Below, in pieces: positions 56,910 to 64,000 of a stretch of 64,000 bases of DNA. Each line of letters begins with the position of its first letter. The first letter of the stretch is position 1. The notes under the pieces were generated by a model. It did not search any database, was not told the DNA's origin, and saw only the letters and a list, made by a program, of their open reading frames with translations. The DNA is taken from assembly GCA_963845975.1 (NCBI GenBank), contig CAWJUD010000001.1, forward strand, positions 1 to 64,000. The letters are read 5' to 3'. Position numbers and translations under genes: made by a program. Source of the stretch: JBEKIK01 sp963845975 (lineage in GTDB: Bacteria > Planctomycetota > Planctomycetia > Pirellulales > Thermoguttaceae).

Positions 56910-57914
56910 ATGATGACCGATCTTGAGCATTCCATAACACGTCAAAAAAAGGCATTCACACTCGTGGAATTGCTCGTAGTGATTGCCATCATCGGCATTT
57001 TGATAGCGCTCCTAATGCCGGCAATACAGGCGGCGCGCGAGGCGGCCCGCAGGATGCAATGCATGAACAATCTCAAGCAAATCGGCGTCGCCGTTTTGAC
57101 ACACGTAGGTGCTCAAGGTCATTATCCCTCCGGCGGCTGGGGATATTTGTGGGTGGGCGATCCCGATTGCGGCTACGGCAAGAAACAGCCTGGCGGAGTG
57201 TTTTACAACATCCTTCCCGGCCTCGAGCAGTTAAATTTACATGACATGGGCAAGGGAATGTCCGCCACGGTAAAAAAAAGAATGGCCAACGTACTAAGTC
57301 GCTCGCCCTTGGAGGTGTATAATTGTCCCTCCCGGCGTCCCACTATGCTATTTCCAATTGGTCCATCTGCTACGGGGGGTGTTGTGGCCAACAACGCCGA
57401 CCCTAATCCGGCAAACGACAATTTTTCAGCCCGCGGCGATTATGCCGCCTGTCCGGGCACCACTGAAGGGTCTTATGACTATGACGGCGATGCTGACGAC
57501 TTAAACACCAGCGGTTTTAACGGCATATGCTATCCGCGCAGCACCGTAAAAAATAGAGATATCCGCCGGGGCAGCAGCCACACCATCTTTGCCGGAGAAA
57601 AAAATCTCGATCCCGACGCTTATTATTCCAGCACAGCCATGGGCGACGACCAGTCGGTTTACAATGGTTTTGATCATGATAATTACCGCTACACCACTTC
57701 ACCTCCAAGGCACGATCGAAAAGGTTACGCCGATTGGTCCATCTTTGGCAGCGCACACCCCAGCGCCTGTAATTTTGTGCTCTGCGACGGCTCGACTCAC
57801 TCCATTTCCTACGACGTCGATCCGACCGCCTTTCTAATCCACGGCGCCATAATCGATATAAAAGACTCCCACGGGAAACCAATAACCAGTTCCAAGCCGT
57901 TTATCTCCGATTAA
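56910..57914 (+). CDS. DUF1559 pilin-like protein
   Basis: 334 aa. N-terminal pilin motif (AFTLVELLVVIAIIGILIAL), TREAARRMQCMNNLKQIG-type signature, and C-terminal SAHPSACNFVLCDG, the H-x9-DG motif. Second member of the family in this window, distinct in sequence from the one at 2124. ATG 56910 is followed by a second ATG. Confidence 0.9.
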   Translation: MMTDLEHSITRQKKAFTLVELLVVIAIIGILIALLMPAIQAAREAARRMQCMNNLKQIGVAVLTHVGAQGHYPSGGWGYLWVGDPDCGYGKKQPGGVFYNILPGLEQLNLHDMGKGMSATVKKRMANVLSRSPLEVYNCPSRRPTMLFPIGPSATGGVVANNADPNPANDNFSARGDYAACPGTTEGSYDYDGDADDLNTSGFNGICYPRSTVKNRDIRRGSSHTIFAGEKNLDPDAYYSSTAMGDDQSVYNGFDHDNYRYTTSPPRHDRKGYADWSIFGSAHPSACNFVLCDGSTHSISYDVDPTAFLIHGAIIDIKDSHGKPITSSKPFISD

Positions 57915-58028
57915 TACTCATCTTGCCCTTTGGTGCGCATATCCTATTTAGCCCCCGATAAACACACCGGGGGGTTTGGTTGCGGCCTTATGCCGTGTTA
58001 AGGATTATCTTAAAGCAACCGAGTTTCA

Positions 58029-59277
58029 CTACTCATCCTCCGTCGCCCCTTGATGATCTTTTTCTTCGCCCAGGAGCCTTTTAACGCCCTGGATCGTCGA
58101 AGTCCCCAGCCCAATCAAGCCCATCACTCGCTCCACTGGAGCCGTAACTTTGCCAAGCTTGTTGTTTATGGCCGTTGCGCTGTCTCCGGCGATAAAAATC
58201 CTGTCGCCCGGCATGATTTGATAGTTTGTTTCGGTCGCCCCGCGCTGCGTAATGGCCGCGTAATCGACTGTCAGGATCGTACCCTTCCTGGAGTTAGTGG
58301 GCGATGGCCGTGAAAGCCATATTTTCTTGCTCGAAAATTGCGACAGCCCGCCCACCGAGGCCACCGCGTCCAGCACTGTCTCGTTGCCGCAAATGGGAAT
58401 CCGCCGCACGTTGTCGCCGTATCCGGCCCCGTCGGTGATGATGTAATACACTTTGCTGTTGTATCCCAACACGTTAACCCAAACCTCGGGCGATTCCATA
58501 TATTTCGACAAGTGCTTTTCCAACTCCGCCTTGGCCTCCGCAACCGTCATGCCCGTCACTTGGACCGTGCCGTACTGGCGCATATTGATAGTGCCGTCCG
58601 GTCCAACCAGGTATTGGCCGGCGCCCAAATCGGCGCCGCTCATTCCACGGCCGGTTCCTGTAATTTTAACACCATCGACGGGTGGAGTCGCACTGCTAAG
58701 CACTAAGGGCGTCCCCCCGCCCCCGGTTGCCATATGCGCATCTCGCCGCGATCGGAAACGGTGGTAGTGCCGCTGTAGGTGCCACCGCCGCTAAATGTGG
58801 TGGTTGTGCCTGAGTAGTTATCTGCGCCGCTAAGGGTCAATGTTCCGGTGCCAACCTTGTTCAGTGGTTCTCCGGCGACTGGTTCTCCAGCGTTAAAGAT
58901 CAACGTGCCAGTGGGAACCGTTGTGCCGCCAGTGCTATTTTCGGCCGGAGCACTGCGCCAGTCACATTCAGGTTGGAACTGGCAGACACGTTTCCGGCGC
59001 CGCGGGAAGATGTTTTTTCATCGGATTTTTTCGACGGCTGATTTTCCCCGCCCCCACCGGCCTTGGCACTGGTAACCTCGATTTGAATTATGTCTGGCGG
59101 CTCGATCCGATAAGTCGGCAACGGACGCATCGCCAACTCCCTAGGTATTTCAACGCCTGTCTTTTTGGACCTTGCTCCTGCCTCGTCCTCCGCTGCGAAA
59201 CCCGCCCCGGCACATCCTACGCCTGCAATCAACACAACTAATAATCCCGCCCGGCGGACAAATGTGTGTGCAAGCAT
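58029..59277 (-). pseudogene. Polysaccharide export gene broken by a strand-repeat fragment
   Basis: N-terminal part 58900-59277 (signal peptide MLAHTFVRRAGLLVVLIAG, RIEPPDIIQIEV) and C-terminal part 58029-58733 (QYLVGPDGTINMRQYGTVQV, SLBB-like repeats) are two halves of a Wza/polysaccharide export protein. The middle (about 58735-58955) encodes a different module, and the three parts are in three different frames. AGGGGA precedes the chosen ATG. Likely inactive, unless frameshifts are sequencing errors. Confidence 0.6.
58735..58955 (-). repeat. Autotransporter strand-repeat fragment (insert)
   Basis: Translation reads KVGTGTLTLSGADNYSGTTT followed by a second half-repeat, the PATR type (GTGTLTLSG.N.YSGTTT) that is also in the giant gene at 8594. 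It interrupts the polysaccharide-export gene. Confidence 0.55.
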
Positions 59278-59479
59278 GACACGGTCCCCTGTTAATAAGA
59301 GTTTAAGTAATCCCAGCAAAACGACAAAAAAGCCCCTTTATGCTCACGTGCCGCTATCTACGGTCCATAATCCCCCAGGGTTCTATTATTTTTTAAATTT
59401 GTTCGGACATCAATCATTTTTTATGTTTCCCCCCCACTTTTTCTCATCCTTCATCCTTCATCCTTCATCCTTTCCCCTC

Positions 59480-59989
59480 TCACCACCGATTCCGCCGTAT
59501 CCTATCCGGCCGGTATCGATCCACGGCCTTAACTTGCTCGGCCGGATACCCAATCACGACCAGGCTATGGGCAACGACCATATCCGGCAGGCCGAGAAGC
59601 TTTCGCAGGCCGTCCATCCGCGGATCTCTCGGATAAACGCCGGTCCATACCGCGCCTATGCCCAAGGCATGGGCAGCCAGGAGGATATTTTCCGCCGCCG
59701 CCGCACAATCGACCACCCAATAGCCCGGCGACGTTTCCAGCTCCAAATCGCCGCAAACAAGGATCGCCAATGGGGCATCGGCGGCCATAGCGGCATTGGG
59801 CATGAACTCCGGGATCTTGGCAAGAATCGCCCGGTCGTCGATCACCACGAACTGCCACGGCTGCTGATTCCGGGCATCGGGCGCCTGCATGCCCGCCGCC
59901 AATAGTTTCTGCACGATTTCTTCCGGCACCGGCTTATCCAGATATTTGCGAATGCTGCGGCGTGTGAAAATAGCTTCAATGGCGTCCAT
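59480..59989 (-). CDS. Nitroreductase family protein
   Basis: 169 aa. FMN-binding blocks: FTRRSIRKYLDKPVPEEIV, MQAPDARNQQPWQFVVIDD, CAAAAENILLAAHALGIGAV, and a GYPAEQ tail, of the small nitroreductase/NfsA-like family, probably reducing nitro, quinone or flavin substrates with NAD(P)H. The length matches the single-domain form. It is preceded on its 5' side by GTTCAGG repeats. Confidence 0.9.
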   Translation of the reverse strand: MDAIEAIFTRRSIRKYLDKPVPEEIVQKLLAAGMQAPDARNQQPWQFVVIDDRAILAKIPEFMPNAAMAADAPLAILVCGDLELETSPGYWVVDCAAAAENILLAAHALGIGAVWTGVYPRDPRMDGLRKLLGLPDMVVAHSLVVIGYPAEQVKAVDRYRPDRIRRNRW

Positions 59990-59996
59990 ATTGAGT

Positions 59997-60048
59997 GTTC
60001 AGGGTTCAGGGTTCAGGATTCGAAGGTTCAGGATTCGGGGTTCAGGAC
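59997..60048. repeat. GTTCAGG-type dispersed repeat
   Basis: Units GTTCAGGGTTCAGG, GTTCAGGATTCGAAGG and GGATTCGGGGTTCAGG in a row. Same family as 28539, 44282 and 62531. Confidence 0.6.
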
Positions 60049-60067
60049 ATATCTCCCCTCTCCCTTT

Positions 60068-61067
60068 GCAACATTATTTATCAGCTAGCAGGGAGGGTGG
60101 GTGATAAAGGTAAACGTATATTGCGTGAATTATCAATTTTACTTGGACCCAACAACGGACACGATGGTCTCGACGTACCCAATTTGGCAAGGGCGATAGG
60201 CCGCAGGCATGATTAGTCAACCAACCAAAGCAACGTTCGATAGCATCGCGACAGCTATGCAACGCCTTGCCGAACTCGGTTTGCAGCAATGCTATAGAGC
60301 GAATGCGTCCGGCACTGTGCCAGCGATGTCCCAGGCCGCTGTTGGGCCGCTTTCGTTCGGCCACCAGTTGAAAACCGTTTTGCAACGCGACCTCGTGCAA
60401 GGGATTACTGTCATATTGTTTATCCCCAAGGATATATCCGCCCCGCTTCAGAGTCGGGAGCAGCCTCGCCGCTACCTCCGATTCACCCTCATTCAAGGGC
60501 GCGATCGTCCAACACAAAGGCAAGGGAGCGGGTCCATATATGGCATGCAGCTTGTAACCTTTGGCATAACTTCTAGGGCCAGCCCGTCCCCATTTGCAAT
60601 CTGGATCCTTGCTATGCGCACCAACGACCAGAGGCTTGCCGTCCACGGCCGCAACCCATCCGTTGTCGTCCTGCAATTTTATTATTTCTTGTTCCATAAC
60701 ATGCATCAGTCGTTGGACTTCCGTCGTTCTCAACCTATTGCTCATCGTGGGTTGCGAAGGCAATTTTCGCCTTGGCCACAGGCCTTCGGGCCAATTTTTA
60801 GGGTCACAGGCCCAGACTGTAGGCCGATCGTGGAGTACCGCCCAAATGTAAACCATCACGATTTCCATGTCAAAGAAAGTCACCTAGTTTCCAAGGCTCC
60901 CATTTGTCAAAACGCTGTGCAATTTGATATAAAGTCATCCAGAGTTCGCGTTCCATTTCTTGTCTCCTTTATGTTAGGAACAACAAGACAAGAATGTACG
61001 CGAACTCGATTTTTTTCCAGTATTACCTATACCCCCTTAACCAATGCTTGCTGATGAATAATGTTGC
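60068..61067. mobile_element. IS5-type insertion sequence
   Basis: About 1.0 kb. Terminal inverted repeats GCAACATTATTTATCAGC (left, 60068-60085) and the inverse of GCAACATTATTCATCAGC (right, 61050-61067), with one mismatch, plus 5 more matching bases inward (AGCA). The flanks carry TTT on both sides (60065-60067 and 61068-61070), a likely 3-bp target duplication. The element sits inside the loop of a palindromic CTCTCCC-TTT-GGGAGAG repeat. Transposase at 60074-60956. Confidence 0.75.
60074..60956 (-). CDS. IS5-family transposase, two frames joined by RF2-like site
   Basis: Frame 1 (60870-60956; ATG with AAAGGAGA upstream) encodes MERELWMTLYQIAQRFDKWE ending ...KLGDFL-TGA. Frame 2 (+1) continues DMEIVMVYIWAVLHDRPTVW to the end at 60074. 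The junction CTT TGA C (60869-60875) is the prfB frameshift core, with AGGTGA about four bases upstream. DDE residues: AAVDGKPL, GDKQYD, IERCFGWL. Joined product about 293 aa. Either a programmed +1 frameshift or a mutation (see findings). Confidence 0.7.
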
Positions 61068-61150
61068 TTTGGGAGAGGGGCAGGGGGTGAGGGCGAAATG
61101 TGTGGAATTATTGGGGATTTGTAACATTTTAGCCATTCGCAGTATTGAAA

Positions 61151-61227
61151 ACACTAGCCCGAAGCGCAAGCGAGGCATCGAATGTTTTTAATCCCAATTT
61201 GCCCTCGCTTGCGCTTCGGGCTAGTGT
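61151..61227. repeat. Inverted repeat with 25-bp arms
   Basis: Arms ACACTAGCCCGAAGCGCAAG... (61151-61175) and perfect inverse (61203-61227), with a 27-base spacer. Planctomycete-type dispersed repeat. Confidence 0.75.
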
Positions 61228-61270
61228 AGGCCGTATTTACTGCAAACGGCTAAAATATTACGGGGATTTC

Positions 61271-62353
61271 TTATTCTACATCTAACAGTTCGATCTTGTA
61301 CACCAGGACCGTGTTGGGCGAAATCACGAAACGCTTTTCGCCCTTCCGCTCCTTGGCGTAAAACCCGCTCGTGCCGTAGGCCTCAGCGGCGGGCACGATG
61401 AGCGTGCGTTTTTCGCCCTTTCGCATTTGGGCGACCATCGCGTCTATGCCCGGATTAATCTTGGTCTTGCCCAACTCGAACACGAACGTCTCGGGCTTGT
61501 CGCCGGGGCAGGGCGTGCCGTCGGCCGAACTGGCGAACTTCAGCCCGTACAGCAAAGTGAAGCCGGAATAGGCGATCTTCAACCTGGCTCCCTGCGCCGG
61601 CGCGGCGCCTGAGCCTTCGCGGTCGATGACGTATTTCAGGCCTTTCTCTCCATCGACGGCCTTGGGCAACATCGCGGCTGTCAACTGATCTTCCGCTTGT
61701 TTGCGCTGGGCGTCGTCCTTTTTGACGCGCTCCTTGGCCGCCTCGACCATTTTCATAAACGATTCGGTTGTGGGCCGAAAGGCCTCGGCCGCCTTTCCCA
61801 CGCGAACGATCTTCACGCTCTTTATCTCGTCGCCTTGGACGATCTTGAACACCACGTCCATGCCCTCGACCACGTGCCCGAACACCGTGTAATCGCCGTC
61901 CAGGTAGGAGCGGTCGCCGAGCATGATGCACCACTGGCAGTCGTTGGTGTGCGGGCCGGCGTTGGCCATGTTGACCATGCCCGCCCGGTCGTGGTTCAGC
62001 TCGGGCAGGCGGATCTCGTTGGGAAACAGATACCCGGGCACTTGGGCCTTGCCGTCTTTGGGAATGCCGCACTGGATGACGTGGCCCGGCACTACGCGGT
62101 GCCACTTGGTGCCGTCGAAAAACGGCGTGCCCTCGGGCAAGGCCTCATTCTTGATCGTCCCCTCGGCCAGCCCCACGAAATTGGCCGCGGTCATGGGCGT
62201 TTTCTCGAATTCAAGCTGAAGCACGATCAGCCCCCGGTTAGTCGTCACCTCGGCATACAGCCCGTCGGAATAAGCCGCTTTGGCGGGGGCACAAAATAAT
62301 AGCAGACAAACCGCAAACAATCCGCAGGTAAATAATCGGACGCGTGACAACAT
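61271..62353 (-). CDS. Cyclophilin-FKBP fusion peptidyl-prolyl isomerase
   Basis: About 360 aa. Signal peptide (LSRVRLFTCGLFAVCLLLFCAPAKA). A cyclophilin-type domain (EVTTNRGLIVLQLEFEKTP, FDGTKWHRVVPGHVIQCG, GMVNMANAGPHTNDCQW) is followed by a coiled linker and an FKBP-type domain (FVFELGKTKINPGIDAMVAQ, MRKGEKRTLIVPAAEAYG). Exported protein-folding enzyme of the periplasm. AGGA precedes ATG 62353; the frame to 62392 is longer without support. Confidence 0.88.
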   Translation of the reverse strand: MLSRVRLFTCGLFAVCLLLFCAPAKAAYSDGLYAEVTTNRGLIVLQLEFEKTPMTAANFVGLAEGTIKNEALPEGTPFFDGTKWHRVVPGHVIQCGIPKDGKAQVPGYLFPNEIRLPELNHDRAGMVNMANAGPHTNDCQWCIMLGDRSYLDGDYTVFGHVVEGMDVVFKIVQGDEIKSVKIVRVGKAAEAFRPTTESFMKMVEAAKERVKKDDAQRKQAEDQLTAAMLPKAVDGEKGLKYVIDREGSGAAPAQGARLKIAYSGFTLLYGLKFASSADGTPCPGDKPETFVFELGKTKINPGIDAMVAQMRKGEKRTLIVPAAEAYGTSGFYAKERKGEKRFVISPNTVLVYKIELLDVE

Positions 62354-62420
62354 TGTGTGGTTCCTTTGCACAATTAGTATTTTGGGTATCAAATCGCGAT
62401 TTTTCCACGTTTTGCCGCCT

Positions 62421-62459
62421 ATGTCCCCTCTACCTTTGGGAGAGGGTTAGGGTGAGGGC
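62421..62459. repeat. Intact copy of the CTCTCC-TTT-GGGAGAG repeat
   Basis: CCCCTCTACCTTTGGGAGAG then GGTTAGGGTGAGGG. Same family as the repeat interrupted by the IS element at 60068; it shows the structure without the insertion. Confidence 0.65.
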
Positions 62460-62530
62460 TGTTTAGTTCACCCGATATTACACCAGTGGGATTATAACAA
62501 ATGGGCTGGCACAATTTCTAGTAGAAAAGG

Positions 62531-62580
62531 TCCAGGGTTCAGAATTCAGGATTCAGAGTTCGGGGTTCAGGGTTCAGAAC
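62531..62580. repeat. GTTCAGG-type dispersed repeat
   Basis: GTCCAGGGTTCAGAATTCAG, then GGATTCAGAGTTCGGGGTTC and AGGGTTCAGA. Confidence 0.55.
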
Positions 62581-62703
62581 TCTCCACTCTCCACTATCCA
62601 ACCTCCCCTCGCCGGGCACCATCGGGCACCATGCGGAGCATGGTCGGCATGGTCGATCGGGAGAGGGGCCGGGGGTGAGGGCTAATTTTTCATCCCTCAT
62701 CCT

Positions 62704-63282
62704 TCATCCTTCATCCTTTTGGGCCGATTCCTCTGTTTGAAACAGCATCGCAATGTCATTATTGAGTTGCTTTTCAAACGACTTCGCCCAAAGCACTCGA
62801 TCCTTGTCGCGAAGGATTGCAACCTCCGGCAGCATATTCTGCTCAGCCTCGGTATACCTATTGTATCCATTCCAGAGATCTTCAAAACGTGCCTTGTCCT
62901 GGATGGTATTATAATCTCCGCCAAGTTGTTCACAGACCCTGTCGTCATAGACAGTGAATTTATCCGGCCAAAGAACGGAAAGTATGGCTGAAGCGATGGG
63001 CAAACGAAATCCCCACTTCTCGATGAGGATTCTCATTTTCTCCTTCTCCGAATCGGCATCGGCCAACGATTTCGTCACATCGCCGACAATGGCGTCGAGA
63101 TCTTTTCGCCTATGCCCGTCTCTCTCCAGCAGTTTCTTGGCGATTTCCGACTTCGCCCGATTCGCCTTCCAGATAATAATGCAGAAAAAGTCGAAGGCAC
63201 TGAGCCTGCGGTCGCGCTCAAAATTCAACCGCACCACGTCGAACAAATACCTTTCAAGATCGTATAGTTTCAAATAGTCCAT
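62704..63282 (-). CDS. Hypothetical protein with C-terminal end in repeat DNA
   Basis: About 192 aa from ATG 63282 (MDYLKLYDLERYLFDVV), with AAAGGA upstream. Alpha-helical, with motifs GFRLPIASAILSVLWPDKFT and DKARFEDLWNGYNRY seen in uncharacterised proteins near restriction or defence genes. The last residues (AQKDEG) and stop codon come from CATCC tandem repeats (62691-62720), suggesting a repeat-mediated change of the gene end. Function unknown. Confidence 0.6.
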   Translation of the reverse strand: MDYLKLYDLERYLFDVVRLNFERDRRLSAFDFFCIIIWKANRAKSEIAKKLLERDGHRRKDLDAIVGDVTKSLADADSEKEKMRILIEKWGFRLPIASAILSVLWPDKFTVYDDRVCEQLGGDYNTIQDKARFEDLWNGYNRYTEAEQNMLPEVAILRDKDRVLWAKSFEKQLNNDIAMLFQTEESAQKDEG

Positions 63283-63448
63283 CCGATTTCCTTTCAAATA
63301 TCATAAAATATCAACCGCCCGCCGTAGAACTGACAGATAATCCGGGCACCGACGTTACCCTGGGCAACATAGATGGTTTGTTGTGGCACTAGCAAATATT
63401 CAGTATTCACTAACAAAATGACATTTACATGATATCGTTTTACTTAGG

Positions 63449-64000
63449 CTAGATTATCCCTTGCAATTTGCCAATCACTTCTTTAAGTCTCGCCAGTTCA
63501 GGCACCTCAATGGCGTTGTTCCTAATAATACTGGTGGCAGTTCTTACGAAAGAATCCATGTTCAAACCCGATGTCGAAAATTGTTCTAAAAACTTTCTGA
63601 GAATCTCTTTACCTGGAAGACGTTCCATCCATTTATCATTCTCAATAAGCCGGTCCACTATATGCAGTTTCCCCTGGTATATATTTTCAATCTTAATTGG
63701 GTCAGTAGTATCAAGTATCCTACTACGAAGTCTTTCTGTATAGTCAGCGAGTGAGTTTTGGGGGTTATCACCTCCAATCCTCGCGATAGAGGTCGGAATT
63801 CCTTATCAAATTGCCATGCTACCCAATCAGCCGCAATCCATTCTCTTCTAGCTTTAACAGCGTTGAGCAATGCTTGTTGAACTTCATCAACTGTCTTAAT
63901 CCCATGAACCTTGTCAAGGCAATCATGCATTTGTAAAGTCTCGTAGATGATTTCCTTATGCAAGAATAAATTCTCGATTTCGTGAACTTTCCAAATAAAG
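63449..64000 (-). pseudogene. DUF4435/AAA-like protein, frameshifted, runs off right edge
   Basis: From the window edge inwards the frame reads FIWKVHEIENLFLHKEIIYE then ...VHGIKTVDEVQQ and WVAWQFDKEFRP. Then a shift near 63790 is needed: the other frame continues TSIARIGGDNPQNSLADYTE, RLRSRILDTTDPIKIENIYQ, GKLHIVDRLIENDKWMERLP to the stop at 63449. The HEIENLFL stretch resembles DUF4435/OLD-like nuclease C-termini. One-base frameshift plus 5' truncation by the window. Confidence 0.5.

Larger units (their letters stand above)
62354..62703. other. Repeat-rich intergenic region
   Basis: Contains an intact CCCCTCTACCTTTGGGAGAG copy followed by GGTTAGGGTGAGGG (62421-62459), GTTCAGG units (62531-62580), GGCACCATCGGGCACCATGC-type repeats (62615-62660) and CATCC tandem units (from 62690). 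No gene supported. Confidence 0.55.

Overview
The window reads as chromosomal DNA of a Planctomycetota bacterium (Pirellulales-like by feel; the exact lineage cannot be fixed here). The marks are: two DUF1559 major-pilin-like proteins with an N-terminal pilin methylation motif and a C-terminal H-x9-DG motif (2124, 56910); an ECF sigma factor overlapping a Ser/Thr kinase-TPR receptor (4333-7082); a large autotransporter-strand-repeat protein with a PEP-CTERM tail (8594); cysteine-rich outer-membrane barrels (33117, 36553); a KDO/LPS gene set in a Gram-negative-type envelope; and many dispersed palindromic intergenic repeats.

Layout. 1-13 kb: DksA/TraR-like protein, zinc-ribbon protein, DUF1559 protein, kinase/sigma module, WYL regulator, Rieske ferredoxin, giant repeat protein. 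13-20 kb: small accessory genes (LMW phosphatase, radical SAM/SPASM, LssY_C, metallophosphoesterase, ParB-methyltransferase) mixed with decayed fragments not visible as normal genes: DUF5655-like, NUDIX, HD-like and SEC-C. 19.8-28.2 kb: an AT-rich presumed integrated element made of a tightly packed minus-strand cluster of small, often cysteine-rich genes, a beta-grasp/winged-helix-like protein, a replication-protein candidate with an operator-like palindrome, and a tyrosine-recombinase-like integrase beside the 3' end of tmRNA (ssrA).

28.5-34 kb: membrane hydrolase, OmlA-like protein, a toxin-like remnant, repeat clusters, sugar-phosphate isomerase, MBL/beta-CASP nuclease, barrel protein. 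35.9-41.2 kb: small secreted Gly/Ala-rich protein, barrel protein, proline-rich exporter-like barrel and a secreted C39 peptidase, which together recall the FapF/FapD pair of Pseudomonas amyloid secretion. 41-51 kb: FBP aldolase, then KdsD, KdsC, a large LptC/OstA-like protein, HPRT, a GT4 glycosyltransferase carrying an in-frame palindromic repeat, GlgC, and a likely free-standing small RNA with its own promoter and terminator. 51-64 kb: a broken MNT/HEPN toxin-antitoxin pair, a secreted protein, CarB, a second DUF1559 protein, a polysaccharide-export gene broken by a strand-repeat fragment, nitroreductase, an IS5-type element sitting in the loop of a palindromic repeat and carrying an RF2-like frameshift site, a cyclophilin/FKBP fusion, and a frameshifted gene running off the right edge.

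By eye, bases 1-30 kb are more AT-rich than 30-64 kb, consistent with an accessory region ending near ssrA and core genome after about 30.4 kb.
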